Part shown: piece after piece, positions 1 through 8,540 of the stretch
Layout: each line of letters starts with the position of its first letter
Position numbering within the stretch: the stretch's first letter is position 1
DNA from: Leishmania donovani
Taxonomy: Eukaryota > Euglenozoa > Kinetoplastea > Trypanosomatida > Trypanosomatidae
NCBI RefSeq assembly: GCF_000227135.1
Contig: NC_018249.1
Span: forward strand, 448,468-466,549
Direction of reading: 5' to 3'
DNA length: 18,082 bases
The notes under the pieces: model-generated
The model's database searches: none
Told to the model about the DNA's origin: nothing
Seen by the model: the letters and a program-made list of their open reading frames with translations, nothing else
Made by a program: the position numbers and the translations under genes

Positions 1-1159
1 TACGTCACGCAGAGCGGCGTATACGAGATTCGAACAGACTGATGAGGGAAAGATGGGCAGGTGCCTTTGGGGGTGGGAGGAACAGAGGGGAGCGTCGTCG
101 GAGGAACACAGCGACAGAAGACAGCGAAGAGGTGCGCTAAGGAGATGCAGCCCTTGTATACGCGAGAGGGCTGGAAACCGGCAGACAGAGGAACAACACG
201 TACAGCAGCCGCCCCCTCCCCCAGCCGAGTACGCACTGCAGCTGCAGGGTCTGCATTCGTCGAGTCCACTGTGGCCAACCTTGCGCGCCGAGTGTCGCTC
301 GCCCTTCAGCCCCTCCTCCCACCCCCAAGCACACCCGCAGTGCCGCGTTGCCTTTCTCAGGTAATCTCCTTTGGTTTGGAGTAAAGGCGGCCGTCGCTTC
401 CTTGGCGGCGGCTTGCCATGCTGAGCGTTCTGCACTGGTGCTTCCTTCACTTTCCCCTTCTCTTCTCTCGTTGCTTTTACATGGACGTATCGTTGCCGCT
501 TGTCTATGTCTGCCTGTGCGTGCTGTCCCTCCCTATCCTTCGGAGAGTTCACGTATCGGTGAGGGTACATGTGTGTGTATGTGCATGTGCCCGTCTGTGC
601 GTGGCGGTGTTGCCTAACCTCCTCCGTGTTTCCCCCGCACCCCCCCCTCTTCCTCCTTTGAGATGTGTGTGTGTGTGTGTTTGCTTCACGTGCACTGTGT
701 GCATGGCTAGTTGACACCGCGCCGTCCACGTCCACGGTGGCGACGTTTCATGCACACAGCGCCCGTCGAGACCACCGCGCCCCGCTGAAGGAGATACACA
801 TAACACACGTGCGGCTGCGGATGTGATGTGGTCGGGGGAGCAAAGGAAAGAGACGAGAAGGCAATGGGGTCTCAGGGACACATAGCAACGAGGGTAGGGG
901 GTGTGGTGCTGCGATGGCTTTCCATAGCATCGCCAGCGCCATTGTCCCTTTTCCTCCGCCCATGCCACGGCTCTCTCCCTCTCTCTAGTCCGCCCCACAC
1001 GCCGCTCACTGCGCACACGCAGACACGCACCGGTGCATCTCTGCCTCTTCCCTTTCCCTCGTCCTCTCGTTGTCGAGGGTCATCTGTCGTTCCGCTCTCC
1101 ACACCTTCGCTGGCCTCACCCCCTCCCTTTTTCTGGCACGGGCGTGCGCCCGACTCTAC
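1..1159. other. Gene-free left flank
   Basis: No credible gene is visible on either strand. The short open frames here translate into low-complexity, Arg/Pro/Ser/Cys-rich sequence with no motif, as expected from GC-rich spacer. The stretch contains a GT microsatellite at about 664-680 and pyrimidine-rich patches around 430-480, 630-660 and 955-1130. It could be the 3' untranslated region of an upstream gene or the flank of a transcription start region; the window does not decide between them. Confidence 0.6.
664..680. repeat. TG dinucleotide microsatellite
   Basis: An uninterrupted TG run of about eight units, in a broader GT/CA-biased patch from about 565 to 705. Such runs are typical of trypanosomatid untranslated and intergenic DNA and support a non-coding reading here. 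Confidence 0.8.
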
Positions 1160-1208
1160 TTCTCTCTCTCTCTATATATATATGTATATATATATATATA
1201 TGTATACG
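1160..1208. repeat. CT then TA microsatellite at edge of gap
   Basis: A TC run changes into TA repeats with occasional TG steps, ending in TGTATACG directly at the first run of N. It is the left visible edge of the AT-rich repeat block that continues to about 2100. The repeats are probably why the assembly breaks here. Confidence 0.85.
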
Positions 1209-1698
1209 NNNNNNNNNNNNNNNNNNNNNNNNNNNNNNNNNNNNNNNNNNNNNNNNNNNNNNNNNNNNNNNNNNNNNNNNNNNNNNNNNNNNNNNNNNNN
1301 NNNNNNNNNNNNNNNNNNNNNNNNNNNNNNNNNNNNNNNNNNNNNNNNNNNNNNNNNNNNNNNNNNNNNNNNNNNNNNNNNNNNNNNNNNNNNNNNNNNN
1401 NNNNNNNNNNNNNNNNNNNNNNNNNNNNNNNNNNNNNNNNNNNNNNNNNNNNNNNNNNNNNNNNNNNNNNNNNNNNNNNNNNNNNNNNNNNNNNNNNNNN
1501 NNNNNNNNNNNNNNNNNNNNNNNNNNNNNNNNNNNNNNNNNNNNNNNNNNNNNNNNNNNNNNNNNNNNNNNNNNNNNNNNNNNNNNNNNNNNNNNNNNNN
1601 NNNNNNNNNNNNNNNNNNNNNNNNNNNNNNNNNNNNNNNNNNNNNNNNNNNNNNNNNNNNNNNNNNNNNNNNNNNNNNNNNNNNNNNNNNNNNNNNNN
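1209..1698. other. Assembly gap (490 N)
   Basis: A run of 490 undetermined bases flanked on both sides by TA-rich repeat. The true sequence is probably more of the same array, and its real length is unknown. Any open frame drawn across it is meaningless. Confidence 0.97.
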
Positions 1699-1810
1699 AT
1701 ATATGTATATATATGCATGTATATATGTATATATATGCATGTATATATGTATATATATGCATGTATATATGTGTATATATGCATGTATATATGTGTATGC
1801 ATATATATAT
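1699..1810. repeat. 22-bp AT-rich tandem repeat array
   Basis: Five consecutive units are visible, starting at 1699, 1721, 1743, 1765 and 1787. The first three are identical 22-mers built as ATATATGT, then TATATATATG, then CATGT. The fourth has one A-to-G change (GTAT becomes GTGT). The fifth carries the same change and then degenerates into plain TA repeats at the second gap. Each unit contains the palindrome ATGCAT and is almost entirely alternating purine-pyrimidine, so it can form cruciform or left-handed structures. The array starts and stops at runs of N, so the copy number is a minimum. Confidence 0.9.
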
Positions 1811-1981
1811 NNNNNNNNNNNNNNNNNNNNNNNNNNNNNNNNNNNNNNNNNNNNNNNNNNNNNNNNNNNNNNNNNNNNNNNNNNNNNNNNNNNNNNNNNN
1901 NNNNNNNNNNNNNNNNNNNNNNNNNNNNNNNNNNNNNNNNNNNNNNNNNNNNNNNNNNNNNNNNNNNNNNNNNNNNNNNNN
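1811..1981. other. Assembly gap (171 N)
   Basis: A second run of undetermined bases, 171 long, flanked by TA-rich repeat on both sides. It is most simply a collapsed or unresolved part of the same array. Confidence 0.97.
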
Positions 1982-2100
1982 TATATGTATATATATATAT
2001 ATATGTATACGTATGTATATGCATGTATATGTATATATATATGTATGTATATGCATGTATATGTATATATATATATATGTATACGTATGTATATGCATGT
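1982..2100. repeat. TA array with longer-period GTATGTATATGCATGT elements
   Basis: TA runs alternate with a 16-base element, GTATGTATATGCATGT, at 2011-2026, 2043-2058 and 2085-2100. The first and third copies are preceded by GTATAC, giving an identical 22-base block at 2005-2026 and 2079-2100. The palindromes ATGCAT and ATACGTAT recur. This is related to, but longer in period than, the 22-bp array to the left, so the block is a compound array. It ends abruptly at normal GC-rich sequence about 250 bases before the first gene. Confidence 0.85.
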
Positions 2101-2170
2101 GTGCTTGCCTGTCGCTCTCCGACGTGCGAAGATGGTGAGCGCTTTGCGGTGCCGCACACACAGCGATACA

Positions 2171-2292
2171 TTCTCGTTCTTCATCCACCACTCTCAGAGT
2201 GTGCAGCGACGTCGGCGTCACAGGTATGCAGGCTGGCTTTCACATACGAAGCGCCGCCCACACACTGCGCTCTCCGCCCGCCGCCGCCGTAG
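2171..2292 (+). promoter_or_regulatory. Candidate spliced-leader acceptor sites, gene 1
   Basis: A pyrimidine-rich stretch at 2171-2195 ends in CAG (AG at 2196-2197). A second CT/CCG-rich stretch at about 2270-2290 ends in TAG (AG at 2291-2292). Use of the second AG makes the ATG at 2350 the first in the mRNA. Use of the first would leave an earlier ATG at 2226 that opens an overlapping, out-of-frame reading frame. I therefore favour the AG at 2291-2292. Confidence 0.4.
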
Positions 2293-2349
2293 CAGCAACA
2301 GCAACAACATCAGAGGGGACTGGTACCACGGTGATAACCGAACGAGGTA

Positions 2350-5300
2350 ATGATGACCAGCATGGCTGTCTCGGCCCCGGTCATGCCACCGGCGACTGCA
2401 AGAGAGCACAGGCCTGTACGGGCAGCAAGAGCGACCTCATCAACGACGTCGTCGGCCGGACGCAGCGCGCGCTCCGCACGCTCTGTCCACTTCGCACTCG
2501 AGCCTGTCGCGCGTGATGTGCAGAAGCATATGGAGCGGCAGCTGTGGCACTGGCTGGAAAAGACACACAGCATGCTGCGTCCACTCGAGGCGAGTGCGCG
2601 TGGTCAGGTGCAGGTAATGGAGCGCGCTACCGTGGCGGCAACGGCCGCCACCGCTGCCCCAGCAGTGGTGGTCAAGGCGGTTGCGGTGACGCTGCCGCCA
2701 TACCGCGAGCATGCGCATGATGCATCGGAGGACGAGGACATATCCTGGTCTCGTGCGCAGCTGGTACCGAGCGTGTCGCTTGCCCTGTGGGAACAGCGCC
2801 GTCGTCAACTGCGGCACGTGGCCGGTGTAGTGGATGTGTACACACTGGCCAGCATGTTGCGCGACACCCGAGAAGGCAGTCCCAGGAAGAGGCACGGCAG
2901 CAGCGGCAGCAGCGGCGGGGCCGTCCGCTTCTGCACGAGCTTCCTCGGCTCCAGCTGCGATACAACTGCCTCCGGTCGAGTACCGATGCCGGTGCTGGAC
3001 GCAGATGAGCTCAGAGAGCAAGGGTGGGCCCTGGATGTGGTCGTGAAGCAGCCCACGCAGCAGCAGCATCACCAGAGCGGCAGCCGCGGTCGGAGCTCCA
3101 GTGGCGCGTCGCCGCTGCCCCACCCCACCGTATTCCTGTTTGCACGTGACTATATTGACCACGCAGAGGTGCTGTGGAACCTTGTGCAGGAGCGCTGGGG
3201 GCGGGAGCGGCTACCTGTGACGGTGATGCCGGCGTGGGTGAACACGGCGGCGGTGTTCGGCAGCGACGACCCGCAAGTGGAGGCCACAGCAGCGTCTGCC
3301 CTGACAGATGACGCTCTCGAGAAGCTGCGGCGCCACATCGGTCGATGGCTGAAGGGTGCGTCGGCAGCCGACAAAACAAAGAAACGTGTGGCAGGCCAGG
3401 CAGCGGCGCTTGCAATCGACACGTACGGCGCCGCTGTCGCCGCAGCCGTCGCCAGTGATGAACAGGCGCTGACGGCGCACGATGCGGCCGACATTACATG
3501 GGGAGTCTGCACCGCACTGGCGCGACTTCATCGCGCCGGACTGGCGCACGGCAACCTCAAGCCGAACAACGTCTTGATTGCTCAGCCGGTAGACGGCCGT
3601 AGTGCTGCGCAGGCGGAGCAGGCCCCACGTGAGGTGCACGTCACCGACCACCTCCTTCCACTGCTCCCTGACCAACTGGTGGAGCCGGGCGAGCTCCTGA
3701 AACTCCCGCGGGCTGCCGCTGTCGCCGTTGGCGGCGCACCTGCCGAGCGGAGGAAGTCGATGCCCGTCACGATGAGCGGCTACGTGTGCTTGAAGCAGCA
3801 CGAGGAGGCGGCCTCGATGTCGTACCTGTGCGGTGGCGGGCTGTCTGACGCGGTCGCCGCCCCGGCATTCTCGTTGAGCGGGTTCATCCTGAGCAACGCC
3901 GTCAGCGGCAACGATGACGCTGCCGTGCTGGAGGGTGGGGTAGACTGCCTCTCGAACACGGCCTATGAGGCCGTGCTGCTGCAGCACCTCACCGCCCCCG
4001 AGAGGGTGTTGTTGGTGGCGGTGGACAGCAGTACAGTTAACGCTGGTGTACGGAAAGACGCAGCAGAAGTCGGAACAGCCCTCAGCACCGGCGGGCCGCA
4101 CTTCAGGGTGTGGGTGGATACGCAGCACGCCACACCAGCCAGCGACATCTACGCACTCGGGGTGCTCCTCTACATTATGCTGATCGGTCGCCTCCCACCG
4201 CTGCCGCGCTACCGCCGTGCATCTCGAGGCACATTCAGTGCAGCAGCCGTCGGCGCTCGGCCTCAGCGGATGTACGAGGCGGTGGTCAACGACGTTGTGT
4301 GCGCTCTGTATGAGAACGCGGCGAGGCACAGCTTCAAGTGCGATCCGTCGCCGATGATGGACGAGCTCAAGGCCTTCTTGCAATCCGCAGCCGCACGCGA
4401 GCATCTGCCTCTTGTCCTGGCGCTCGCACGTGCCGGCGTGCGGCCAACGACGATGGACATCCTTGTCGGCATGCTGCACGTCAACCCCGCCAAGCGACTC
4501 AGCCTTGCGCAGCTCCAACATCATGCCTTCTTCCGCACGTACGGGCGGCGGCGACACACCCTTCGCGCCGAGTTTGCGGAAGCGGCGCGGCGGGTGCAGC
4601 ACGCAGCGCCGGTGATGAGGAAAGACCCCTTGGGTCACAGCGTTGCCGCGGCTGTTGGACGACGCATGATGCCGCAGAACATGGGGGCCACCGCCAAGGC
4701 GGCCGCTGAGCGTCCTCGCTCGCCGCCCACACCATCTGCGGGCCACCTAGCTACGGTGGCGCCGCGCGTACCTTCCATGGCTAGCATGCCAAGCCGCATC
4801 AACGAACGCGGCACACCAGATCCAGTGCTCTCACCCGCGTCTCCCAACGCCGCTGCCGCCTCGCGAAGTGCCTCCATGGCCTCCGTGGGCTCTGCTGGTG
4901 AAGAGGCGCCGCGATCCACTCCACGATCCCCACCTCCTCAGCTCCTCCGCGCGCCGCACGCCGTGTACCTTCCCTACAAGAGACGCGAGACCACCATATC
5001 GCCCCCATCACCCTCTCCAACACTGCCAGCGCAGGAGGGGGAGCGACGCCAGCGGAAGGAGCCCTCGTGTTCGCTGCTCCAAAGCCGCGCGCTGCAGCTC
5101 TCCGCCCCCTCTTACATGGGGCAAACCCATTATGATCTCCCACGCCGCAGAGCCTCCATCCAGGACGACATGGACAGGCCGCTAGATCGGAGCTGCAGAT
5201 CACTGATAACCGCGGTGTCGAACAGATCTGTGGGGGCCGCGCTGATTCCGCACGCTGTCCGGCGCCTCTCTCCCTTGGGCCATGAGGCGTCGGTGCTATC

Positions 5301-5520
5301 GCAAACGTCTCTCGACGCTACGCCCGCCGCACGACTCGGCAAAGCCGGACCAGCCCTGCACGCGCCACGTCGGCCTGTCATGCGACGTCAGTCCGCGTGG
5401 ATGATGCCGCATCGTTACTCTGTGTACGTGGTGTCGCTGGCCCTGCTGTTTGTCGTCCGGCTTAGGCGCCGCCGGGAGCGCACATGGCTGCTGGGCCGTA
5501 TGCGGCGCTGTCATCGATGA
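2350..5520 (+). CDS. Divergent protein-kinase-like protein, probable pseudokinase
   Basis: This encodes 1056 residues; an in-frame TAA at 2335-2337 means 2350 is the most upstream possible start. A kinase fold lies roughly at residues 230-735. A possible VAIK-like strand is DVVVK near 236-240. The catalytic loop is HGNLKPNNVL at 400-409: Lys404 and Asn407 are kept, but the catalytic Asp is Asn402 and the preceding Arg is Gly401. The DFG triplet reads DHL (433-435). An APE motif is at 549-551, the helix-F motif DIYALG at 599-604, and the conserved late Arg is at 716 (NPAKRL). The segment from DHL to APE spans about 115 residues, far longer than the usual 20-35. Residues 740-1020 are Pro/Ser/Arg/Ala-rich and look disordered. 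The protein ends in a short hydrophobic stretch (about 1025-1036) and an Arg-rich tail. Loss of the catalytic Asp predicts weak or no phosphotransfer, so a scaffold or regulator is likelier. Weak residual activity cannot be excluded, because the Lys, Asn and DFG Asp survive. Confidence 0.85.
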   Translation: MMTSMAVSAPVMPPATAREHRPVRAARATSSTTSSAGRSARSARSVHFALEPVARDVQKHMERQLWHWLEKTHSMLRPLEASARGQVQVMERATVAATAATAAPAVVVKAVAVTLPPYREHAHDASEDEDISWSRAQLVPSVSLALWEQRRRQLRHVAGVVDVYTLASMLRDTREGSPRKRHGSSGSSGGAVRFCTSFLGSSCDTTASGRVPMPVLDADELREQGWALDVVVKQPTQQQHHQSGSRGRSSSGASPLPHPTVFLFARDYIDHAEVLWNLVQERWGRERLPVTVMPAWVNTAAVFGSDDPQVEATAASALTDDALEKLRRHIGRWLKGASAADKTKKRVAGQAAALAIDTYGAAVAAAVASDEQALTAHDAADITWGVCTALARLHRAGLAHGNLKPNNVLIAQPVDGRSAAQAEQAPREVHVTDHLLPLLPDQLVEPGELLKLPRAAAVAVGGAPAERRKSMPVTMSGYVCLKQHEEAASMSYLCGGGLSDAVAAPAFSLSGFILSNAVSGNDDAAVLEGGVDCLSNTAYEAVLLQHLTAPERVLLVAVDSSTVNAGVRKDAAEVGTALSTGGPHFRVWVDTQHATPASDIYALGVLLYIMLIGRLPPLPRYRRASRGTFSAAAVGARPQRMYEAVVNDVVCALYENAARHSFKCDPSPMMDELKAFLQSAAAREHLPLVLALARAGVRPTTMDILVGMLHVNPAKRLSLAQLQHHAFFRTYGRRRHTLRAEFAEAARRVQHAAPVMRKDPLGHSVAAAVGRRMMPQNMGATAKAAAERPRSPPTPSAGHLATVAPRVPSMASMPSRINERGTPDPVLSPASPNAAAASRSASMASVGSAGEEAPRSTPRSPPPQLLRAPHAVYLPYKRRETTISPPSPSPTLPAQEGERRQRKEPSCSLLQSRALQLSAPSYMGQTHYDLPRRRASIQDDMDRPLDRSCRSLITAVSNRSVGAALIPHAVRRLSPLGHEASVLSQTSLDATPAARLGKAGPALHAPRRPVMRRQSAWMMPHRYSVYVVSLALLFVVRLRRRRERTWLLGRMRRCHR

Positions 5521-6496
5521 CGCACTAACCCGCGCAGGTGAAGGGGGAGGGGGCTGTGAAGAGCTAGTAGCTGCTTCGCGGCCCCACCTCTCCTCATCGA
5601 CGACTTGCTCTCCCTCTATTTCTTGTTTTCTTGGCCTTCTCTTGTGACTTTGTATGTCGCCCACTCGGCGCTTGCATCAGGTCTTCTCAGATCACGAAGT
5701 AATTCGAATGCCCCCCCCCTCCACTTAAAACACACGCACACGCCTTCCCCGCCCCCCGCCCTCCCTCTTCTTCTTTGCTGCTGGCCCCACGCGCCTTCAA
5801 CGGCTCTCGTTGCACCAGCGCATGTCTGTGTATATCCGAGCGTTCTCGGGCGTGAGTGTGTCCGTGCGTGCGTGCGTGCGAGCTTCGAGGAGGGAGGGGG
5901 AGGGGCGCATTCTTTTCCTCTTATTGTACCTCTTCGTTTGTGTGCTGTGGTGCACCATACGGCCTCTATTCCTTACCTCTATTCTACCTCCCTCCCGCAC
6001 GCACGCACGCCCTCAGAACTTCGCGAAGGATGGGCGTGCGTGTGTGCGTGAGTGTATCTATACGTTTATTAGTTATGTTCTGTTTCTCTATGAGATTGTA
6101 CATCCATGTGTTCTGCAGGGCACACACACAACACACGCAAAGGACATTTTAGACGTGCGAAGGAACCGAACGCTGGTGTGCCGACGCCCGCATCTCCCGA
6201 CCAACGGATGTCGGCGGAGCAGCGTCTATCTTCATGTTGCATGCGTGTGGCTGCGTGTGTATGTGTCTGGATGTGTCAGCCTTCTCCCCACCCCGCCCCC
6301 CTCTTACCGCTCTGTTGCCCCTCTCTCTCCCACCCGCCCTCCTTTTTATAACTATCGCTGGCATTGCATCTCCGTTCGTTGTACACGCATGCACACACCT
6401 CTCTCGGGTGCCACGCATCTCGAAGGTGCGCCCTTCACAGCTTGCACCACCCACCCGCCCCTCTTTTCACATCACATATACAAGCATACACGCACC
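5521..6496. other. Intergenic region between genes 1 and 2
   Basis: This spacer should hold the 3' untranslated region of gene 1 and the 5' leader of gene 2. It contains a run of nine C at 5711-5719, GCGT repeats at about 5858-5880, CGCA repeats at about 5996-6010, scattered GT/CA runs, and a long polypyrimidine tract at 6280-6346. The frame of gene 2 stays open upstream to 5810. That part translates as Cys/Val/Arg/His-rich low-complexity sequence and is not credible coding. Confidence 0.7.
6280..6484 (+). promoter_or_regulatory. Polypyrimidine tract and spliced-leader acceptor, gene 2
   Basis: About 65 bases of almost pure C/T (6280-6346) are followed by the first AG at 6424-6425, with later candidates at 6439-6440 and 6483-6484. 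No ATG occurs between the first of these and 6497, so any of them makes 6497 the first start codon. Confidence 0.6.
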
Positions 6497-7837
6497 ATGT
6501 CCTCCCAATCTGGAGCTGCTGCCGCGACCAAGGCGCTTGTGCGCTGCACGCGACGCATCCGCGACCCGTTAAACTACCTCGTCATGCAGCCGACGGATCC
6601 TGACCAGGTCACCACTTCCATCCGCACCGCTGACGCGGCCATGGTAACGTGGTTTGTTCCCCTGCACAATCTCCAGTACTGCCTGCACAAGCGGTACGAG
6701 GCGGAGCAGTTCGGGGTGATGATCTTGCCCAAAGGTATGGCCGTCCCAGAGGCAAAGCCGCTGACGCCGACGGAGGACAGCGTGAAGGCGGCGGCGGCGC
6801 GGCGTGGGCCGTCTGTGGTTCCGCGGTTCATGCGCATGACGGCTCCGCGACCGAGCGGGGCTGCCGGATCCTCGCCCGCGTCCTCGCCCTCGCGGCTTTC
6901 CTCTTCGCCATCCCTATCAGAAGGCGGCAATCAGCTCAACAACTACGTGAACGAGGATGGTGACACGGTGGTGCCTCTGGGGCTCGTCACGATGATCGTC
7001 GGTAACAACATTCCTGCAAAGCAGTCGTGGCTGGAACGCCTCATCGACCCTGCGCCGCACCCAACGCTCTCGATGCGAGTCATGGTGGTCGACCGCGTTC
7101 ACTGGCAACGCACGAGCTGGCTGGCCGGAAGCATCTGCAACAGCCTCTGCTGGGGGCGACTGCCGCAGCGCATCTTCTCCATCAACCTCGACTACAAGAA
7201 CCCAGTGTACATCTCCGGCGGAAATGCGGCGGACGCGGCGACGGCGGCAGCCAAGGAGAGCGCGCCGCTGTTCAGCAAGCACTCACGGCAGCCGTTGGTG
7301 TTCGACAAGGTGACGCAGCGCTACACGTCGCCCTTTCAAATCGACGTTCCTGGCTTGAACTTTAGGCTGAAAATCGAGGACACCGGCAAGACACTCTTCG
7401 ATACCACCTCGCGGGTTGTGGACGGCTTCCTCGACAACGAAAGTGCCCTGCACCGGCTGGCGCTGTCGCGCGAGGTGAACATGCTCGGACTCGGCGGCTC
7501 TGTGTACCGGCAAACGTTGTGGAGCAGTCCGTCGCTACCCAACGTTGGCCGCATCGTCGAGTGCGAGCTCGGCTCCCTCTTCGAGCGCTACTTTGGCTGC
7601 TCGCCGGTGGGCGACCCTGTCGCCACATGGCTAGTGGACGCAGTGGACAAGACGCTCATCTACCAGATGGAGGGCGAAGTCGAGGACGAAAACGACCCGA
7701 ACAGCGCCACGACGTATGGCGACCGTTCTCTGACGGAGCGCGTGCAAAAGAAGGCGATGAACCGGTACAACAGCTTCCGCGACGACATCCGGCACAAGAC
7801 GTACAGCGAGCTCGCTGGTGACGAGGTGCCACGTTGA
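6497..7837 (+). CDS. Conserved-looking protein of unknown function
   Basis: This encodes 446 residues; the start is the first ATG after the splice acceptor and sits in the context CACCATGT. I do not recognise the family. No transmembrane helix or convincing signal peptide is seen. The N-terminus (about 1-25) is Ala/Arg/Lys-bearing and poor in acidic residues, which could fit a mitochondrial targeting peptide. A Ser/Pro-rich linker runs from about 115 to 145. Two ordered-looking regions flank it: 26-95 and about 155-400. The second contains aromatic, non-repetitive sequence such as WLERLIDPAPHP, SLCWGRLPQRIFSINLDYKN and FERYFGCSPVGDP. The C-terminal 45 residues are charged (acidic EGEVEDEND, then Arg/Lys-rich). 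The stretch around WGRLPQ faintly recalls the acetoacetate-decarboxylase fold signature but lacks the expected catalytic Lys, so I do not assign it. It lies between the two kinase-like genes, without evidence of a shared function. Confidence 0.85.
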   Translation: MSSQSGAAAATKALVRCTRRIRDPLNYLVMQPTDPDQVTTSIRTADAAMVTWFVPLHNLQYCLHKRYEAEQFGVMILPKGMAVPEAKPLTPTEDSVKAAAARRGPSVVPRFMRMTAPRPSGAAGSSPASSPSRLSSSPSLSEGGNQLNNYVNEDGDTVVPLGLVTMIVGNNIPAKQSWLERLIDPAPHPTLSMRVMVVDRVHWQRTSWLAGSICNSLCWGRLPQRIFSINLDYKNPVYISGGNAADAATAAAKESAPLFSKHSRQPLVFDKVTQRYTSPFQIDVPGLNFRLKIEDTGKTLFDTTSRVVDGFLDNESALHRLALSREVNMLGLGGSVYRQTLWSSPSLPNVGRIVECELGSLFERYFGCSPVGDPVATWLVDAVDKTLIYQMEGEVEDENDPNSATTYGDRSLTERVQKKAMNRYNSFRDDIRHKTYSELAGDEVPR

Positions 7838-8540
7838 GGGAGGAGTGAGGCAGAGAGCACAGTGCGCAACGGAGAGGAGCACGACACATTCGCCCACGCG
7901 GGTAGGTCGGTGTGCCGTCCGCTTCCTCCTCCGCTCAGCCGTCTCGTGACCTCCTTTTCTCGCGATAGATGACGCGCAGCGGCTAGTCTGTGCATGTCCG
8001 GTGGCGGTGTCGATGCTTGCTGAATAACGCACGCAATCACGTTAAGGAAGCCGCGATAAGTAAAAGTGCAACTGTGCAGCACCGCAAGAGCCCTCCCCTC
8101 CCGGGTCAAGCTGCTCTCCCTCTCTCTCTCTCTTCGCCGCCTCTTTGCTGATCCCATGCGGCAAGGCAACTTGCATCTGTGCGAAGAGGAGGCGTGGCGT
8201 GGTGTGCCCGGCGTGCGGGTGGCGGGCCTCTGACTGGTAGGCGCCTTCTCTGCCCTACGTATCTGTGCCATCATGTCGGAATCCAGTCGCTGCCCATACC
8301 ATTCCTCACCCCGAACTCCCAAACCTTTCTCCACCAATGTGACTGTCGTCCCACGTGACAAACACAGCAACAACGCGCTCGGCTGCTGCCGGAGACTTTG
8401 TTTCTTCCGTTGTGCATATCGCCTCTTGCACCGCCGCTGCCGCCCCCTCTCTCCTTAGCTCCAGACACACAGAGGCGGTCACGCGTCAACGAGCGCGGTC
8501 CCTTCGCTTTCCATCGCGTCAGACCGACACACCAAGCACG
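7838..8540. other. Intergenic region between genes 2 and 3
   Basis: About 700 bases of spacer. Most of 7838-8340 is mixed-composition sequence with few simple repeats apart from a CT run at about 8116-8132. It is presumably the 3' untranslated region of gene 2. The polypyrimidine tract and acceptor for gene 3 lie near its right end. No RNA gene or conserved element was recognised. Confidence 0.65.
8441..8464 (+). promoter_or_regulatory. Polypyrimidine tract and spliced-leader acceptor, gene 3
   Basis: The tract CGCCCCCTCTCTCCTTAG ends in AG at 8457-8458; a second AG follows at 8463-8464. No ATG lies between here and 8541. This supports 8541 as the start and places the upstream in-frame ATG at 8355 outside the mature mRNA. 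Confidence 0.6.

Noticed and set aside
20..50. TTCGA-containing stretch resembling a tRNA B box
   Set aside because: The flanking bases do not fit the B-box consensus, and no A box or cloverleaf can be drawn around it.
549..1016. Minus-strand open frame of 155 codons
   Set aside because: It is low-complexity Arg/His/Thr sequence generated by CA repeats and pyrimidine patches, with no motif or coding bias.
1699..2100. Short regular repeats considered as a CRISPR-like array
   Set aside because: The units are directly contiguous without unique spacers, and the genome is eukaryotic in style. It is a tandem satellite.
828..2350. Several long open frames on both strands across the runs of N
   Set aside because: They exist only because undetermined bases cannot contain stops. 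The readable parts are Ile/Tyr/Cys/Met repeats from TA and TG microsatellites.
3211..4746. Minus-strand open frame of 511 codons
   Set aside because: It is the complement of gene 1. GC-rich codons leave the antisense open, and the product is His/Arg/Cys-rich without motifs, while the plus strand carries ordered kinase motifs.
5100..5520. Possible frameshift at the end of gene 1 creating an artificial tail
   Set aside because: The abrupt change to hydrophobic and Arg-rich sequence raised the question, but the plus-strand frame stays open with no better continuation in another phase, so the tail is kept as read.
5810..6496. In-frame N-terminal extension of gene 2
   Set aside because: It translates GCGT, GT and polypyrimidine repeats and spans the splice tract. 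The first ATG after the acceptor is 6497.
8355..8540. In-frame N-terminal extension of gene 3
   Set aside because: The polypyrimidine tract and AG at 8441-8458 lie inside it, so it would be removed by trans-splicing.
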